Source: an uncultured Limosilactobacillus sp.
GTDB taxonomy: Bacteria; Bacillota; Bacilli; Lactobacillales; Lactobacillaceae
DNA length: 38,312 nt
Direction of reading: 5' to 3'
NCBI GenBank assembly: GCA_944326735.1
Contig: CALVFC010000003.1
Location: 1 to 38,312 of the forward strand
Below the pieces are notes generated by a model. The model was not told the DNA's origin, did no database searches, and saw nothing but the letters and a program-made list of their open reading frames with translations. The translations under genes were made by a program, and so were the position numbers. Below, piece after piece: positions 24,284-34,536 of the stretch. Within the stretch, counting starts at the first letter, position 1, and each line of letters starts with the position of its first letter.

Positions 24284-24508
24284 GTGGAAACAAAGACGGT
24301 AACAATTGACCGACCATTTATTACCCTTGGTCAGTTACTGAAGGAAGAGGGAATCATCCCTACCGGAGGAGCTGCCAAGTGGTTTTTAAAAGATCATGAG
24401 GTCAGAATTAATGACGAACTCGAAGATCGGCGGGGAAAGAAACTCTATCCTGACGATGTCGTCATTATTCCAGAACACGAACCGATCATGATTAAGAGCA
24501 AGGGCTAA
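24284..24508 (+). CDS. yaaA: S4-domain RNA-binding protein YaaA
   Basis: 74-residue protein with one S4-like fold: FITLGQLLKEEGIIPTGGAAKWFLKDHEVRIN followed by GKKLYPDDVV. It is almost always found between dnaN and recF in Firmicutes; its RNA target is unknown. It starts at GTG 24284 after AGGTGA. recF begins two bases after its stop. Confidence 0.93.
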   Translation: METKTVTIDRPFITLGQLLKEEGIIPTGGAAKWFLKDHEVRINDELEDRRGKKLYPDDVVIIPEHEPIMIKSKG

Positions 24509-24510
24509 TT

Positions 24511-25632
24511 ATGATCCTATCGGAATTGCACTTACGTCATTTTCGCAATTACGATGATTTAACTGTTCACTTTGCCCCCGGGGTCAACGTCCTGATTGGC
24601 CATAATGCCCAGGGGAAAACTAATATGCTAGAAGCTATTTATGCGTTATCGCTGACGAAAAGCCACCGGACTAATAACGACCGCGACCTGATTAATTGGC
24701 AGCACCAGTCTGCCATGATCAGCGGCGTGGTTGAAAAACAGACCGGGCGCGTTCCTCTTGAGCTGCAGTTCACGGCGAAGGGGAAGAAGGCCAAGGTTAA
24801 TCACCTGGAGCAGGCGCGGCTGTCGTCTTATGTGGGTCAGCTTAACGCAATTTTATTTGCGCCTGAAGACTTGTCAATAGTAAAGGGTGCCCCGGCACTA
24901 CGTCGGCACTTTATGGATACTGAATTCAGTCAAATGAGTAGTAAGTACCTTTACGATGCAAGTCAGTATCGGACACTTCTTCGCCAGCGGAATAAGTACC
25001 TCAAGCAGTTAAAGTATGGCCAGCAGCACGACCGGGTATTACTGGGCGTCCTTTCCGACCAGCTGGCCGCGTACGGTGCCGAAGTGGTTGTGGCCCGTTA
25101 CCACTTTCTCCACCAGTTGGAGAAGTGGGCGGCTAACCTGCACGAACAAATTTCGTTGCAGGCGGAACAGTTAAAACTCAAATATGTCACCCAGGTTGAT
25201 GTTGATGATGATACAAGCGTCGACCAGGTCTATCATCAGCTACTCAAGATTTACCAGGACCACCAGGATCGGGAAGTGGATCAGGGAACGACGTCTTATG
25301 GTCCCCAACGTGACGATATTCATTTTGTGGTCAACGGTAAAAATGTCCAGGCGTTCGGCTCCCAAGGCCAGCAACGGACAACGGCTTTGTCAGTTAAATT
25401 AGCCGAAATTGACCTGATGAAAGAACAAACGGGTGAGTACCCATTGCTATTGCTGGATGACGTTCTATCGGAATTAGATACGATCCGTCAGACCCACCTA
25501 TTGACTGCCATTCAAGATAAGGTCCAAACCTTTTTGACGACAACGAGTCTCTCTGACGTTGCCCGGCAGTTAATTCACCAACCGACAATTTTTGAAATTA
25601 AAAACGGAAACTTGATCAAGGAGGAAGCATAG
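24511..25632 (+). CDS. recF: DNA replication and repair protein RecF
   Basis: 373-residue SMC-like ATPase that loads RecA at gaps with RecO and RecR. Walker A is GHNAQGKTN (30-38), the ABC signature is [16 protein letters not shown], and Walker B is [12 protein letters not shown]. The stop overlaps the gyrB GTG by one base, indicating translational coupling. Confidence 0.97.
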   Translation: MILSELHLRHFRNYDDLTVHFAPGVNVLIGHNAQGKTNMLEAIYALSLTKSHRTNNDRDLINWQHQSAMISGVVEKQTGRVPLELQFTAKGKKAKVNHLEQARLSSYVGQLNAILFAPEDLSIVKGAPALRRHFMDTEFSQMSSKYLYDASQYRTLLRQRNKYLKQLKYGQQHDRVLLGVLSDQLAAYGAEVVVARYHFLHQLEKWAANLHEQISLQAEQLKLKYVTQVDVDDDTSVDQVYHQLLKIYQDHQDREVDQGTTSYGPQRDDIHFVVNGKNVQAFGSQGQQRTTALSVKLAEIDLMKEQTGEYPLLLLDDVLSELDTIRQTHLLTAIQDKVQTFLTTTSLSDVARQLIHQPTIFEIKNGNLIKEEA

Positions 25633-27578
25633 TGAGCGACGAGCAAAAAGAAACAAAAGCTGAGTTAGCGAGCGAATACGATGCCAGCCAGATTCAGGTC
25701 TTAAAGGGACTGGATGCTGTCCGGAAGCGTCCGGGGATGTACATCGGTTCGACATCAGCACAAGGTTTACACCACTTAGTTTGGGAAATCGTTGATAACG
25801 GAATCGATGAAGCGTTAGCGGGCTTCTGTGATGAAATTAACGTAACGGTTGAACCTGACAATAGTATTACCGTGACCGATAACGGGCGGGGAATTCCAGT
25901 TGATACCCAAAAGGAAACTGGTAAGCCAGCTCTGGAAACGGTCTTCACTGTCCTGCACGCTGGTGGTAAGTTCGGCGGTGGCGGATACAAAGTTTCTGGT
26001 GGTTTACACGGTGTTGGTGCCTCTGTTGTTAACGCCTTGTCAACCGAACTGGACGTTAAGGTTGCCCGTCAAGGGAAGCGTTACTACATGGACTTTGACC
26101 ATGGCCACGTCAAGACCTCAATGAAAGTAATTGACGATAACTTGCCAGAAGACGTTCATGGAACCACCGTTCACTTTAAGCCGGATCCAGAAATTTTCCG
26201 CGAAACAACGACTTACAATATCAATACCTTAACTAATCGTCTGCGGGAACTGGCCTTCTTGAACAAGGGTCTTAAGATCACGATCGAGGATAAGCGGGAT
26301 GAAAATCCTGAGCGTCAAGAATTCCACTATGAAGGTGGGATTCGTCACTATGTCGACTTCCTGAACGAAGGCAAGGAAACCCTATTTGAACCACCAATTT
26401 ATGTTGAAGGTAAGGAAAACGGCATTACGGTTGAAGTTTCTATGCAGTACACCAACTCATACCGGAGTGAACTGTTAACCTTCACCAACAACATTCACAC
26501 TTATGAAGGTGGGACCCACGAAACAGGATTCAAGATGGCCTTAACCCGGGTTATCAATGACTATGGTCACAAGGCCGGCGTCTTGAAGGGCAACGAAACG
26601 TTGTCCGGGGATGATGTCCGTGAAGGATTGACGGCGGTTGTTTCTATCAAGCACCCTGACCCACAATTCGAAGGTCAGACGAAGACTAAACTGGGGAACT
26701 CTGATGCCCGGACCGCGACTGACCATGTCTTCGCGGCAACCTTTAACCGTTTCTTGATGGAACACCCTGATGAAGCGCGGCAGATTATTGAAAAGGGTCA
26801 ATTGGCATCCAAGGCCCGGGTTGCTGCTAAGCGGGCCCGCGAAGTTACGCGGAAGAAGAGTGGCCTGGAAATCAGTAACTTGCCAGGTAAGTTAGCTGAT
26901 AACACCAGTAAAGATCCAAATATCTCCGAATTGTTCATCGTCGAAGGGGACTCAGCCGGTGGTTCTGCTAAGCAAGGGCGTTCGCGGCTGACCCAAGCAA
27001 TTCTTCCAATTCGGGGTAAGATTTTGAACGTTGAAAAGGCAACGTTGGACCGGGTATTGGCAAACGATGAAATTCGTTCCCTCTTCACGGCCTTAGGAAC
27101 TGGCTTTGGTGATGATTTTGATATTACTAAGGCTAACTACCATAAGCTGATTATCATGACCGATGCCGATGTCGACGGGGCTCACATTCGGACCTTGCTA
27201 TTGACGCTCTTCTACCGGTTCATGAAGCCAATGATTACTCATGGGTATGTTTACATTGCCCAACCACCTCTGTACCAGGTTCGGCAGGGTAAGTTCGTTA
27301 AGTACATCGAGTCTGACGAAGAGTTAGACCGGGTTGTGAACTCATTGCAACCAAGTCCTAAGCCAGTTATTCAACGGTACAAGGGTCTTGGTGAAATGGA
27401 TGCTGAACAGTTGTGGGAAACTACAATGGATCCTGAAAAACGCCACTTATTGCGGGTTAACCTCGATGATGCTGCGGAAGCCGATAAGATTTTCCCAATG
27501 TTGATGGGGAATAAGGTAACGCCACGGCGGCAATTCATTGAGGATAATGCTAAGTTTGTGGAGAATTTGGATTTGTAG
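25632..27578 (+). CDS. gyrB: DNA gyrase subunit B
   Basis: 648-residue ATPase subunit. GHKL motifs DNGIDEA, DNGRGIP and [14 protein letters not shown] are near the N-terminus. The transducer domain follows, then TOPRIM with [27 protein letters not shown] and the [15 protein letters not shown] metal site, and the tail [21 protein letters not shown]. It starts at GTG 25632 after GGAGGAAG. Confidence 0.98.
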   Translation: MSDEQKETKAELASEYDASQIQVLKGLDAVRKRPGMYIGSTSAQGLHHLVWEIVDNGIDEALAGFCDEINVTVEPDNSITVTDNGRGIPVDTQKETGKPALETVFTVLHAGGKFGGGGYKVSGGLHGVGASVVNALSTELDVKVARQGKRYYMDFDHGHVKTSMKVIDDNLPEDVHGTTVHFKPDPEIFRETTTYNINTLTNRLRELAFLNKGLKITIEDKRDENPERQEFHYEGGIRHYVDFLNEGKETLFEPPIYVEGKENGITVEVSMQYTNSYRSELLTFTNNIHTYEGGTHETGFKMALTRVINDYGHKAGVLKGNETLSGDDVREGLTAVVSIKHPDPQFEGQTKTKLGNSDARTATDHVFAATFNRFLMEHPDEARQIIEKGQLASKARVAAKRAREVTRKKSGLEISNLPGKLADNTSKDPNISELFIVEGDSAGGSAKQGRSRLTQAILPIRGKILNVEKATLDRVLANDEIRSLFTALGTGFGDDFDITKANYHKLIIMTDADVDGAHIRTLLLTLFYRFMKPMITHGYVYIAQPPLYQVRQGKFVKYIESDEELDRVVNSLQPSPKPVIQRYKGLGEMDAEQLWETTMDPEKRHLLRVNLDDAAEADKIFPMLMGNKVTPRRQFIEDNAKFVENLDL

Positions 27579-27585
27579 TGTGCGA

Positions 27586-27680
27586 CACCCCAGAGAGCTC
27601 CTGGTAAGCTAACGATTTCTCCAACGAACGGCGACTTGTCGTCGGAGGAGGAGGTCGTTAGCTATAAGGAGCTCGGGTGG
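27586..27680. repeat. Long imperfect hairpin 1 between gyrB and gyrA
   Basis: About 95 bases forming an extended stem: arms containing CACCC, GAGCTCC, AGCTAACGA and CTCC on the left match GGAGG, TCGTTAGCT, GGAGCTC and GGGTG on the right. It starts 7 bases after the gyrB stop and is too long and interrupted for an ordinary terminator, with no T tract. Confidence 0.75.
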
Positions 27681-27726
27681 AGCATAGCTCGACTAGATAA
27701 CAGTTAAAAACATAAACAGTCATAAC

Positions 27727-27832
27727 GTGCTCGCCGGAAGCTTGCTAGTGCTAACCCTCTCCTTCCTAGACGCAAAGCGCCTTCGTCAGGAGAGAATGTT
27801 AGCCATCCGCAAGCTTTTAATCCGGCTCGCAC
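27727..27832. repeat. Long imperfect hairpin 2 between gyrB and gyrA
   Basis: About 106 bases. GTGC.CGCCGG, AAGCTTGC, GCTAAC and CTCTCCT on the left pair with AGGAGAG, GTTAGC, GCAAGCTT and CCGGCTCGCAC on the right. It shares the GCTAAC...TCTCC / GGAG...GTTAGC core with hairpin 1. It ends 12 bases before the gyrA ribosome site. Confidence 0.75.
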
Positions 27833-27857
27833 TCAAACACAAAGGAGGAACAACGAC

Positions 27858-30380
27858 GTGGCTGATAATGATATGCCAAATCGAATTACCGACGTCAATC
27901 TGACAAGCCAGATGAAAAATTCATTCTTGGACTATGCCATGAGTGTTATTGTTTCACGGGCGCTTCCTGACGTTCGGGACGGCCTCAAGCCAGTTCAGCG
28001 GCGGATTCTTTACGGGATGAACGAATTAGGGGTTACTCCTGACAAGCCATATAAGAAGTCTGCCCGTATTGTTGGGGATGTTATGGGGAAGTTCCACCCC
28101 CATGGTGACTCCTCAATTTACGAAGGACTTGTGCGGATGGCCCAAGACTTCTCATACCGGTATATGCTGGTTGATGGTCACGGTAACTTTGGGTCAGTCG
28201 ATGGTGATAGTGCCGCCGCTATGCGGTACACCGAAGCACGGATGAGTAAAATTGCCGTCGAAATGCTTCGTGATATCAACAAAGATACTGTTGATTTTCA
28301 AGATAATTATGATGGGACTGAAAAGGAACCAACTGTTCTGCCAGCTCGCTTCCCTAACCTCTTGGTAAATGGGGCTTCAGGGATTGCGGTCGGAATGGCA
28401 ACGAACATCCCAACGCATAACCTGGGTGAAGTTATTTCCGCCCTCCACGTCTTAATGAAGAACCCTGATGCAACGACGGAAGACTTGATGAAGGTCTTAC
28501 CAGGTCCTGACTTCCCAACTGGTGGGGTCGTAATGGGTAAATCTGGTATCCGGAAAGCCTACGAAACCGGTCGGGGAACCATCATCGTGCGGGCCAAGGT
28601 TGACATTGAGGAAAAGAAGAACGGTAAGCAGCAGATTATCGTCCATGAAATTCCATACATGGTCAACAAGGCCAAGCTGATCGAACGGATTGCCGACCTG
28701 GCGCGGAACAAGGAAATTGAAGGAATCACCGACGTTAACGATGAAACTGACCGTGATGGGATGCGAATCGTGATTGACGTCCGGCGTGATGCTAGTGCAG
28801 AAGTCATTTTGAACAACCTGTACAAGATGACCCTGATGCAGACCACCTTTAACTTCAACATGTTGGCGATTGTCAACGGCGCTCCTAAGATTCTGAGCTT
28901 GAAGGAAATCCTGCAATACTACCTGGAACACCAGGAAAATGTTGTTCGGCGGCGGACAGAATTCGACCTGAAGAAGGCCCAAAAGCGGGCACACATTGTT
29001 GAAGGTCTGCGGATTGCCCTTGACCACATTGATGAAATTATTAACATCATCCGGAACTCACAAACCAGTGAAGTTGCTAAGAAGCAATTGATGGATAACT
29101 ATGGTTTGTCTGACCGGCAAGCACAAGCAATTCTTGATATGCGGCTGGTTCGGTTAACCGGTTTGGAACGGGAAAAGATCGAAGCCGAATACAAAAAGCT
29201 GACCGAAGCAATTGCTGATTACAAGGACATCTTGGCCCACCAAGAACGGATTCAAGAAATTATTTACAACGAATTGCTTGAAATCCAAAAGAAGTTCGGC
29301 GACAAGCGGCGGACAGAACTTCAGGTTGGTGACATTACCAACATTGAAGATGAAGACCTGATCGAAGAAGAAGATATCATCGTTACCCTGACCCATAACG
29401 GCTACATCAAGCGGTTGCCAGTGGACGAATTTAAGTCTCAGCACCGTGGTGGTCGTGGTGTTAAGGGGATGGGTGTTCACAAAGATGACTTTATTGAGCA
29501 CCTGATTTCCAGTGATACGCATGACCTGATGCTCTTCTTTACCAATTCTGGGAAGGTTTACTCGATGAAGGGGTATGAAATTCCAGAATACGGTCGTTCG
29601 GCCCAAGGAATTCCAATTATTAACCTCTTAGGAATTGATAGCGATGAAAAGATCAATGCTGTCATTAATGTTTCACACAAGGCTGACAACGATGATAAGT
29701 ACCTGTTCTTCGTTACTAAGCAGGGGACCGTTAAGCGGACGCCGGTCAGTGAATTCCAAAACATCCGGAGCAACGGTCTGAAGGCAATTAACCTTCATGA
29801 TGATGATGAATTGATCCACGTTGCGATTATTGAAGACCATCAAAACATGATCATCGGGACCCACAATGGGTATGCCTTGAGTTTCGATTCATCACTTGTT
29901 CGGTCAATGGGCCGGGCAGCTGCCGGTGTGCGGGGAATTCGTCTTCGTGATAACGACTACGTAATTGGCGCCGCACCACTGAATGACGACAGTAATGTGC
30001 TGGTCATTAGTGAGTTAGGTTACGGTAAGCAAACCCCTGCTAGCGAATACCCAATCAAGGGTCGTGGCGGCATGGGTGTTAAGACCGTCAATGTGACTGA
30101 AAAGAACGGCCCACTTGCCGGGTTAACAACTGTCCAGGGCGACGAAGATATTATGCTGGTTACCGATAAGGGTGTCATTATCCGCTTCGGTATCGAAAGT
30201 GTTTCGCAAACTGGTCGTTCAGCGCTCGGTGTTCATTTGATTAAGATGGACAAGGGAACGACGGTTGCAACAATTGCTAAGGTTGCGAAGGAAGAAGACT
30301 CTGATGATTCAACTGAATCAGAAACCAATTCGGACCAAGCAACTAGTGAAAAACCGGCTGATACTGAATCAAAAAACTAA
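27858..30380 (+). CDS. gyrA: DNA gyrase subunit A
   Basis: 840-residue catalytic subunit. The winged-helix domain has the active-site Tyr124 ([10 protein letters not shown]). The quinolone region [11 protein letters not shown] (80-90) has Ser85 and Glu89 at the positions of E. coli Ser83 and Asp87, i.e. a susceptible-type pattern. The C-terminal beta-pinwheel contains the GyrA-box [11 protein letters not shown]. The final 28 residues are acidic and Ser/Thr-rich. It starts at GTG 27858 after AAAGGAGG. Confidence 0.98.
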   Translation: MADNDMPNRITDVNLTSQMKNSFLDYAMSVIVSRALPDVRDGLKPVQRRILYGMNELGVTPDKPYKKSARIVGDVMGKFHPHGDSSIYEGLVRMAQDFSYRYMLVDGHGNFGSVDGDSAAAMRYTEARMSKIAVEMLRDINKDTVDFQDNYDGTEKEPTVLPARFPNLLVNGASGIAVGMATNIPTHNLGEVISALHVLMKNPDATTEDLMKVLPGPDFPTGGVVMGKSGIRKAYETGRGTIIVRAKVDIEEKKNGKQQIIVHEIPYMVNKAKLIERIADLARNKEIEGITDVNDETDRDGMRIVIDVRRDASAEVILNNLYKMTLMQTTFNFNMLAIVNGAPKILSLKEILQYYLEHQENVVRRRTEFDLKKAQKRAHIVEGLRIALDHIDEIINIIRNSQTSEVAKKQLMDNYGLSDRQAQAILDMRLVRLTGLEREKIEAEYKKLTEAIADYKDILAHQERIQEIIYNELLEIQKKFGDKRRTELQVGDITNIEDEDLIEEEDIIVTLTHNGYIKRLPVDEFKSQHRGGRGVKGMGVHKDDFIEHLISSDTHDLMLFFTNSGKVYSMKGYEIPEYGRSAQGIPIINLLGIDSDEKINAVINVSHKADNDDKYLFFVTKQGTVKRTPVSEFQNIRSNGLKAINLHDDDELIHVAIIEDHQNMIIGTHNGYALSFDSSLVRSMGRAAAGVRGIRLRDNDYVIGAAPLNDDSNVLVISELGYGKQTPASEYPIKGRGGMGVKTVNVTEKNGPLAGLTTVQGDEDIMLVTDKGVIIRFGIESVSQTGRSALGVHLIKMDKGTTVATIAKVAKEEDSDDSTESETNSDQATSEKPADTESKN

Positions 30381-30392
30381 ATAATTAGTGCA

Positions 30393-30441
30393 AAATCCTG
30401 AATTTTACGTCTATATAAATTAGACCGCAAATTCAGGATTT
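30393..30441 (+). terminator. Terminator of gyrA
   Basis: Perfect 13-bp stem AAATCCTGAATTT (30393-30405) with AAATTCAGGATTT (30429-30441), and an inner GTCTA/TAGAC helix. The right arm ends in T's. Confidence 0.82.
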
Positions 30442-30456
30442 CTTGTTAGCTGTTCC

Positions 30457-30485
30457 TTGTTTTTAACAAAGGTCTGTGGTATATT
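30457..30485 (+). promoter_or_regulatory. Promoter of rpsF-ssb-rpsR with structured leader
   Basis: TTGTTT (30457-30462), a 17-base spacer and TATATT (30480-30485) preceded by TGTGG. The leader of about 85 bases contains a bulged hairpin (ACTCT...AGAGT enclosing CTTCTC/GAGAAG, about 30515-30555). It may be an S6:S18 autoregulatory site, but I cannot confirm the known motif. Confidence 0.55.
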
Positions 30486-30575
30486 TTATTTCTGTGAGTA
30501 TACGTACAGACGTCTACTCTCCTTGTTCTTCTCAATTGAGAGAAGAGCCAGAGTCCATAAGGAGGTGTAACATTC

Positions 30576-30866
30576 ATGGAAACACGTAAATATGAAATTA
30601 CTTACATCATTCGTCCTGACATCGAAGAATCAGCAAAGAGCGAACTGGTTAACCGGTTCGACAAGGTTCTGACGGACAATGGTGCAACTATCGCTGATTC
30701 CAAGGATTGGTCAACTCGTCGGTTTGCTTACCCAATTGACAAGTACACTGAAGGTACTTACCACGTGGTAAACTTGACTACCGATTCTGACGAAGCCTTA
30801 AACGAATTCGATCGTTTGGCTAAGTTCAGCGACGATATCCTGCGTCACATGATCGTTAAGCGCTAA
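30576..30866 (+). CDS. rpsF: 30S ribosomal protein S6
   Basis: 96-residue S6 with the standard ferredoxin-like fold: [19 protein letters not shown] at the start, the [21 protein letters not shown] core, and [13 protein letters not shown] at the end. The ribosome site is AAGGAGGTG. First gene of the rpsF-ssb-rpsR operon. Confidence 0.98.
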   Translation: METRKYEITYIIRPDIEESAKSELVNRFDKVLTDNGATIADSKDWSTRRFAYPIDKYTEGTYHVVNLTTDSDEALNEFDRLAKFSDDILRHMIVKR

Positions 30867-30905
30867 GCTTAATCAATCGTCAACAAAAAGAGAGGAGATA
30901 CATCT

Positions 30906-31481
30906 ATGCTTAATCGTGCAGTCTTAACTGGACGCTTAACTAGAGATCCTGAGTTGCGGTACACAACCAGCGGTACGGCTGTTGTTTCATTCACTTTAGC
31001 CGTTGATCGTCAATTCCGGAACCAAAATGGTGACCGGGACGCTGATTTTATCAATTGCGTCATTTGGCGGAAATCTGCTGAGAACTTCAGTAACTTTACG
31101 CATAAGGGTTCTCTTGTTGGAATTGAAGGCCGGATCCAAACCCGGAATTACGAAAACCAACAAGGTAACCGGGTATACGTTACCGAAGTTGTTGTTGATA
31201 ACTTTGCGTTGCTTGAACCTCGTCAAGGTGGTAATAACCAGGGCGGTCAACAATACGGTGGCAACCAACAATCATTTGGTGGTCAGGGTCAACAACCACA
31301 ATTCAACAATCAGCCACAAGCAGGAAATAATGCTCCTCAGGCTAATTCGTCAGCTAACCAAGGCGGCTTTGGTGGTAACAATAACAACCAAGGACAAGCC
31401 AACAATAACCCATTCCCACCTGATAGTGGGGATGACGGTGGTCAATCCATTGACCTTTCCGATGACGAATTACCATTCTAA
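30906..31481 (+). CDS. ssb: Single-stranded DNA-binding protein
   Basis: 191-residue SSB. The OB fold (1-105) starts [21 protein letters not shown] Gln/Asn/Gly-rich disordered linker (about 108-180) precedes the acidic tail SDDELPF, which recruits partner proteins. Being between rpsF and rpsR is the usual Firmicute arrangement. Confidence 0.97.
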   Translation: MLNRAVLTGRLTRDPELRYTTSGTAVVSFTLAVDRQFRNQNGDRDADFINCVIWRKSAENFSNFTHKGSLVGIEGRIQTRNYENQQGNRVYVTEVVVDNFALLEPRQGGNNQGGQQYGGNQQSFGGQGQQPQFNNQPQAGNNAPQANSSANQGGFGGNNNNQGQANNNPFPPDSGDDGGQSIDLSDDELPF

Positions 31482-31510
31482 AAATTCAAGCCAGATAGGA
31501 GGGTAATTTC

Positions 31511-31747
31511 ATGGCACAACAACGTCGGGGCGGCCGTCGTCGTCGTAAGATCGACTTCATCGCCGCAAACCACATCGATTACATCGATTACAAAGACACT
31601 GATTTATTACGTCGGTTTATTTCTGAACGGGGTAAGATTTTACCACGTCGGGTTACTGGTACTAGTGCCAAGAACCAACGTAAGTTAACTATCGCTATCA
31701 AGCGTGCACGGATTATGGGTCTTCTGCCATTCGTTGCTGAAGATTAA
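31511..31747 (+). CDS. rpsR: 30S ribosomal protein S18
   Basis: 78 residues. The basic N-terminus ([12 protein letters not shown]) is followed by [50 protein letters not shown], the conserved S18 body that pairs with S6. Ribosome site AGGAGG. Last gene of its operon. Confidence 0.98.
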   Translation: MAQQRRGGRRRRKIDFIAANHIDYIDYKDTDLLRRFISERGKILPRRVTGTSAKNQRKLTIAIKRARIMGLLPFVAED

Positions 31748-31753
31748 TCTGTT

Positions 31754-31788
31754 AAAGGCACTGTAACTTAGTTTGTTGCAGTGCCTTT
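31754..31788 (+). terminator. Terminator of rpsF-ssb-rpsR
   Basis: AAAGGCACTG (31754-31763) pairs with CAGTGCCTTT (31779-31788), with T's within and after the right arm. Confidence 0.85.
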
Positions 31789-31860
31789 TGTTATGTCTTG
31801 AATTCATATTTTCAAAAGTAACGGCCGCGAGCGATCCAGGCCGAATTTGCTAGTGGTTTA

Positions 31861-32010
31861 TGATATGATAGTACTTGATTAATTACGGGAGTAGGCCACC
31901 AAGCGTGGGCGACCTTGTCCAGCTAACTAACTACCTGGGGAGAAAAGTAGTTAGGATGATGCCTAATAATTTATAAACTTACACAGCGAGGAGATTATCG
32001 TTAGTCTCCG
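31861..32010 (+). promoter_or_regulatory. gdpP promoter and highly structured leader
   Basis: An extended -10 TGATATGAT (31861-31869) starts a leader of about 145 bases. A closing helix TAGGC (31892-31896) with GCCTA (31961-31965) encloses CCAC/GTGG, GAC/GTC and CTAACTAC/GTAGTTAG (31927-31934 with 31947-31954) hairpins. A further GGAGA/TCTCC hairpin (31990-32009) sits just before the ribosome site GGGAGG. The multibranch form suggests a regulatory RNA; I do not recognise the class. Confidence 0.55.
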
Positions 32011-32022
32011 GGAGGATTAAGG

Positions 32023-34047
32023 ATGCATAAGATTTTCAGTCGAGAATATTGGCTAGACTTAGTTAAACATCCAGCTGTGCGCTGGAACCTCTGCTATTTA
32101 CTAGTATTAACAGTGATTAGCTTAGTATTAGCTTTCAACCTTAATTTAATAGTGGGAATCCTTGTATTGGTATTAGCGATCATTGGAGGATTATTAAGTG
32201 TGCACCGGTTACGCGCCCTCGTCATTGATGCTCACGAGTACCTGGTAGATTTGACTTATCAAGTACAGCAGGGACAACAAGAGGCCCTCTTGGAAATGCC
32301 ACTGGGTATGATCATGCTCAACCAACGGAATGAGGTTGAATGGATTAACCCGTTCATGGCCCGTTACTTCAATCTAGAGATTATTGTTGGTAAAAAACTA
32401 AGTGAAGTTGACCAGGACTTGGCCGACTTAGTGGACGAGCACATTAACGACACGAAGCCGACAGTGGTTAATTGGCATGACCGACAATTTGAGTTTCTGG
32501 TCCAGAAATACCGCCATGCCATTTACTTGATGGATGTGACTGAGTATGAACGCATGAGTCAACGCTACCAGCAACAACAAATTTTCCTGGGAAATATTTA
32601 CCTGGATAACTACGTTGAATTGACCCAGGGGATGAGTGATACCGATGTCTCCAACCTGCATAATTACGTTACTTCCGAGATTAGTGAGTGGGCTGCTAAC
32701 AACCACCTTTTGATGAAGATCATTGATGACGATAATTACCTGATTATCGGTCACCAGGAGTCACTCAATAAACTCGAAAAGAAGAAGTTTAGGATCTTGG
32801 ATACAATCCGGGAAAGTACTTCGAAGCAAAACTCGCCAGTTACCCTAAGTGTGGGGATTGCTTATGGTGAGAGTGACCTAATTAAATTGGCCGATATGGC
32901 CCAAAACAACCTTGACCTGGCCCTTGGTCGTGGTGGGGACCAGGTTGTTGTTCGGTCCACGGATTCTGCTACCCGTTTCTATGGTGGTAAAACAAACCCA
33001 ATGGAAAAGCGGACTCGTGTGCGGGCCCGGATGATCAGTCAGGCCTTGCAAGAGTTGATGGTTCAAGCAGACCAGCTGTTTGTGATGGGGCATGATAAGC
33101 CGGATATGGATTCATTGGGTGCTTGTCTCGGTATTCGGCGGATCGCCGAAATGAATGATAAGGAGTGTTGGATCGTTGTCGACAATGACCAACCGCACTC
33201 TGATATTCAACGATTGATGCGGCAGATTGACAACTACCAAACAATCAAAGACCATATTATTTCGCCTGCAGAGGCGCTTGAGAAGGCGACAGACAGCAGT
33301 TTGCTGGTAATGGTTGACCACTCCAAGAAGAGTATTACCATTGCTCCTGAGCTTTATGATCGCCTTCAGAACCGGCTGGTTATTATTGACCACCACCGGC
33401 GGAGTGAAGAATTCCCTGAAAACCCACTTTTGGTTTACATCGAACCATACGCTTCCTCCACTTGTGAGCTGATTACGGAAATGTTTGAATATCAGCCGCG
33501 TGAAGGAGCCGGACTGAACAAACTCGAGGCAACAGCGATGCTAACGGGAATTCAGATCGATACTAAATCATTTACGAAGAGTGCGGGGACCCGGACCTTC
33601 GATGCCGCAAGTTACTTGCGGTCGGCCGGGGCTGATGGAATGATGATTCAGTCCTTTATGAAGGAAAATCCGCACAGCTTTATGCAGCGGAACCACTTGA
33701 TTTCTCGTGCCAAGATCGAGAACGCGATTGCAATTGTGGCCGGTGAAGAAGACCAGACGTACGATTCTGTTACGGCCGCCCAAGCAGCTGATATGCTGCT
33801 CCAGGTGAGTGGAGTTGATGCTTCATTCGTGATCACTAAGCGGGCCGATGGAATGACCTGTGTTTCTGCACGATCAATGGGTGACTTCAATGTTCAATTG
33901 ATTATGGAACAAATGGGTGGCGGTGGTCACCTTGCTAATGCGGCCACCCAAATTGAAGGCCAGACGATTCAAGAAGTTCAGGATTCTCTGATTGACCTAT
34001 TGAAGAAAACAGAGGAAGATAGTAGTAAAGACAAAAGTGAGGAGTGA
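32023..34047 (+). CDS. gdpP: Cyclic-di-AMP phosphodiesterase GdpP
   Basis: 674-residue membrane enzyme hydrolysing c-di-AMP to pApA. Two N-terminal membrane helices (about 20-58) are followed by a PAS-like domain (about 85-150) and a degenerate GGDEF domain (about 175-305, ending [12 protein letters not shown]). The DHH domain has [11 protein letters not shown] (from H357), VMVDHSK and IIDHHRR (D456-H458). The DHHA1 domain ends with [13 protein letters not shown]. It is followed by rplI and dnaB in the usual order. Loss of this enzyme raises c-di-AMP and beta-lactam or osmotic phenotypes in related genera. Confidence 0.96.
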   Translation: MHKIFSREYWLDLVKHPAVRWNLCYLLVLTVISLVLAFNLNLIVGILVLVLAIIGGLLSVHRLRALVIDAHEYLVDLTYQVQQGQQEALLEMPLGMIMLNQRNEVEWINPFMARYFNLEIIVGKKLSEVDQDLADLVDEHINDTKPTVVNWHDRQFEFLVQKYRHAIYLMDVTEYERMSQRYQQQQIFLGNIYLDNYVELTQGMSDTDVSNLHNYVTSEISEWAANNHLLMKIIDDDNYLIIGHQESLNKLEKKKFRILDTIRESTSKQNSPVTLSVGIAYGESDLIKLADMAQNNLDLALGRGGDQVVVRSTDSATRFYGGKTNPMEKRTRVRARMISQALQELMVQADQLFVMGHDKPDMDSLGACLGIRRIAEMNDKECWIVVDNDQPHSDIQRLMRQIDNYQTIKDHIISPAEALEKATDSSLLVMVDHSKKSITIAPELYDRLQNRLVIIDHHRRSEEFPENPLLVYIEPYASSTCELITEMFEYQPREGAGLNKLEATAMLTGIQIDTKSFTKSAGTRTFDAASYLRSAGADGMMIQSFMKENPHSFMQRNHLISRAKIENAIAIVAGEEDQTYDSVTAAQAADMLLQVSGVDASFVITKRADGMTCVSARSMGDFNVQLIMEQMGGGGHLANAATQIEGQTIQEVQDSLIDLLKKTEEDSSKDKSEE

Positions 34048-34052
34048 CTAGG

Positions 34053-34505
34053 ATGAAAGTTATTTTTATTCAAGATGTTCGTGGTCGCGGCAAGCGCGGT
34101 CAAGTTAAGGAAGTTCCCGATGGTTACGCCCAAAACTTCCTCATTAAGCGGGGATTAGCTAAACAAGCAACCAAGGCCGCAATGAGTCAATTAAAAGGTC
34201 AACAACGGGCCGAAGAAAAGCATGCTGCTGAGGAATTAGCAGAAGCCAAGAAGTTGAAGACCATCTTGGAAGACGACAAGACAGTCGTTGAATTAAGCGG
34301 GAAAGCCGGAACGGATGGCCGGATGTTTGGTTCAATTTCAACGAAACAAATTGCCACGGCATTACAAAAGCAGTATGATGTGAAGATTGATAAGCGGAAG
34401 ATTGAATTAGCAGCGCCAATTAAGGCGTTAGGTTACGTGAATGTCCCAATTAAATTACATCCACAAGTAACAGCTGAAATTCGAGTTCACATTGCAGAAA
34501 AGTAA
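34053..34505 (+). CDS. rplI: 50S ribosomal protein L9
   Basis: 150 residues from ATG 34053, with GAGGAG about 10 bases upstream; an in-frame GTG at 34044 would add three non-family residues. N-terminal [30 protein letters not shown] binds rRNA. A long helix (about 40-75) links to the C-terminal domain. It begins 5 bases after the gdpP stop. Confidence 0.97.
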   Translation: MKVIFIQDVRGRGKRGQVKEVPDGYAQNFLIKRGLAKQATKAAMSQLKGQQRAEEKHAAEELAEAKKLKTILEDDKTVVELSGKAGTDGRMFGSISTKQIATALQKQYDVKIDKRKIELAAPIKALGYVNVPIKLHPQVTAEIRVHIAEK

Positions 34506-34536
34506 TTAACGATTCAGTTGAAGGAGCGGTATCGTT

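Noticed and set aside
26541..26554. AACCCGGGTT palindrome in gyrB
   Set aside because: Only the CCCGGG core matches the Noc site and it lies in conserved coding sequence.
28497..29027. 176-codon (-) strand open frame inside gyrA
   Set aside because: It is a shadow of gyrA codon usage with no start context or motifs.
30766..30779. CACGTG-centred palindrome TTACCACGTGGTAA resembling parS
   Set aside because: It has several mismatches to parS outside the CACGTG core and encodes the conserved YHVV stretch of S6.
31884..31894. GGGAGTAG in the gdpP leader, as in the yybP-ykoY manganese riboswitch
   Set aside because: The surrounding helices and second conserved loop of that class could not be fitted, and GdpP is not a usual target.
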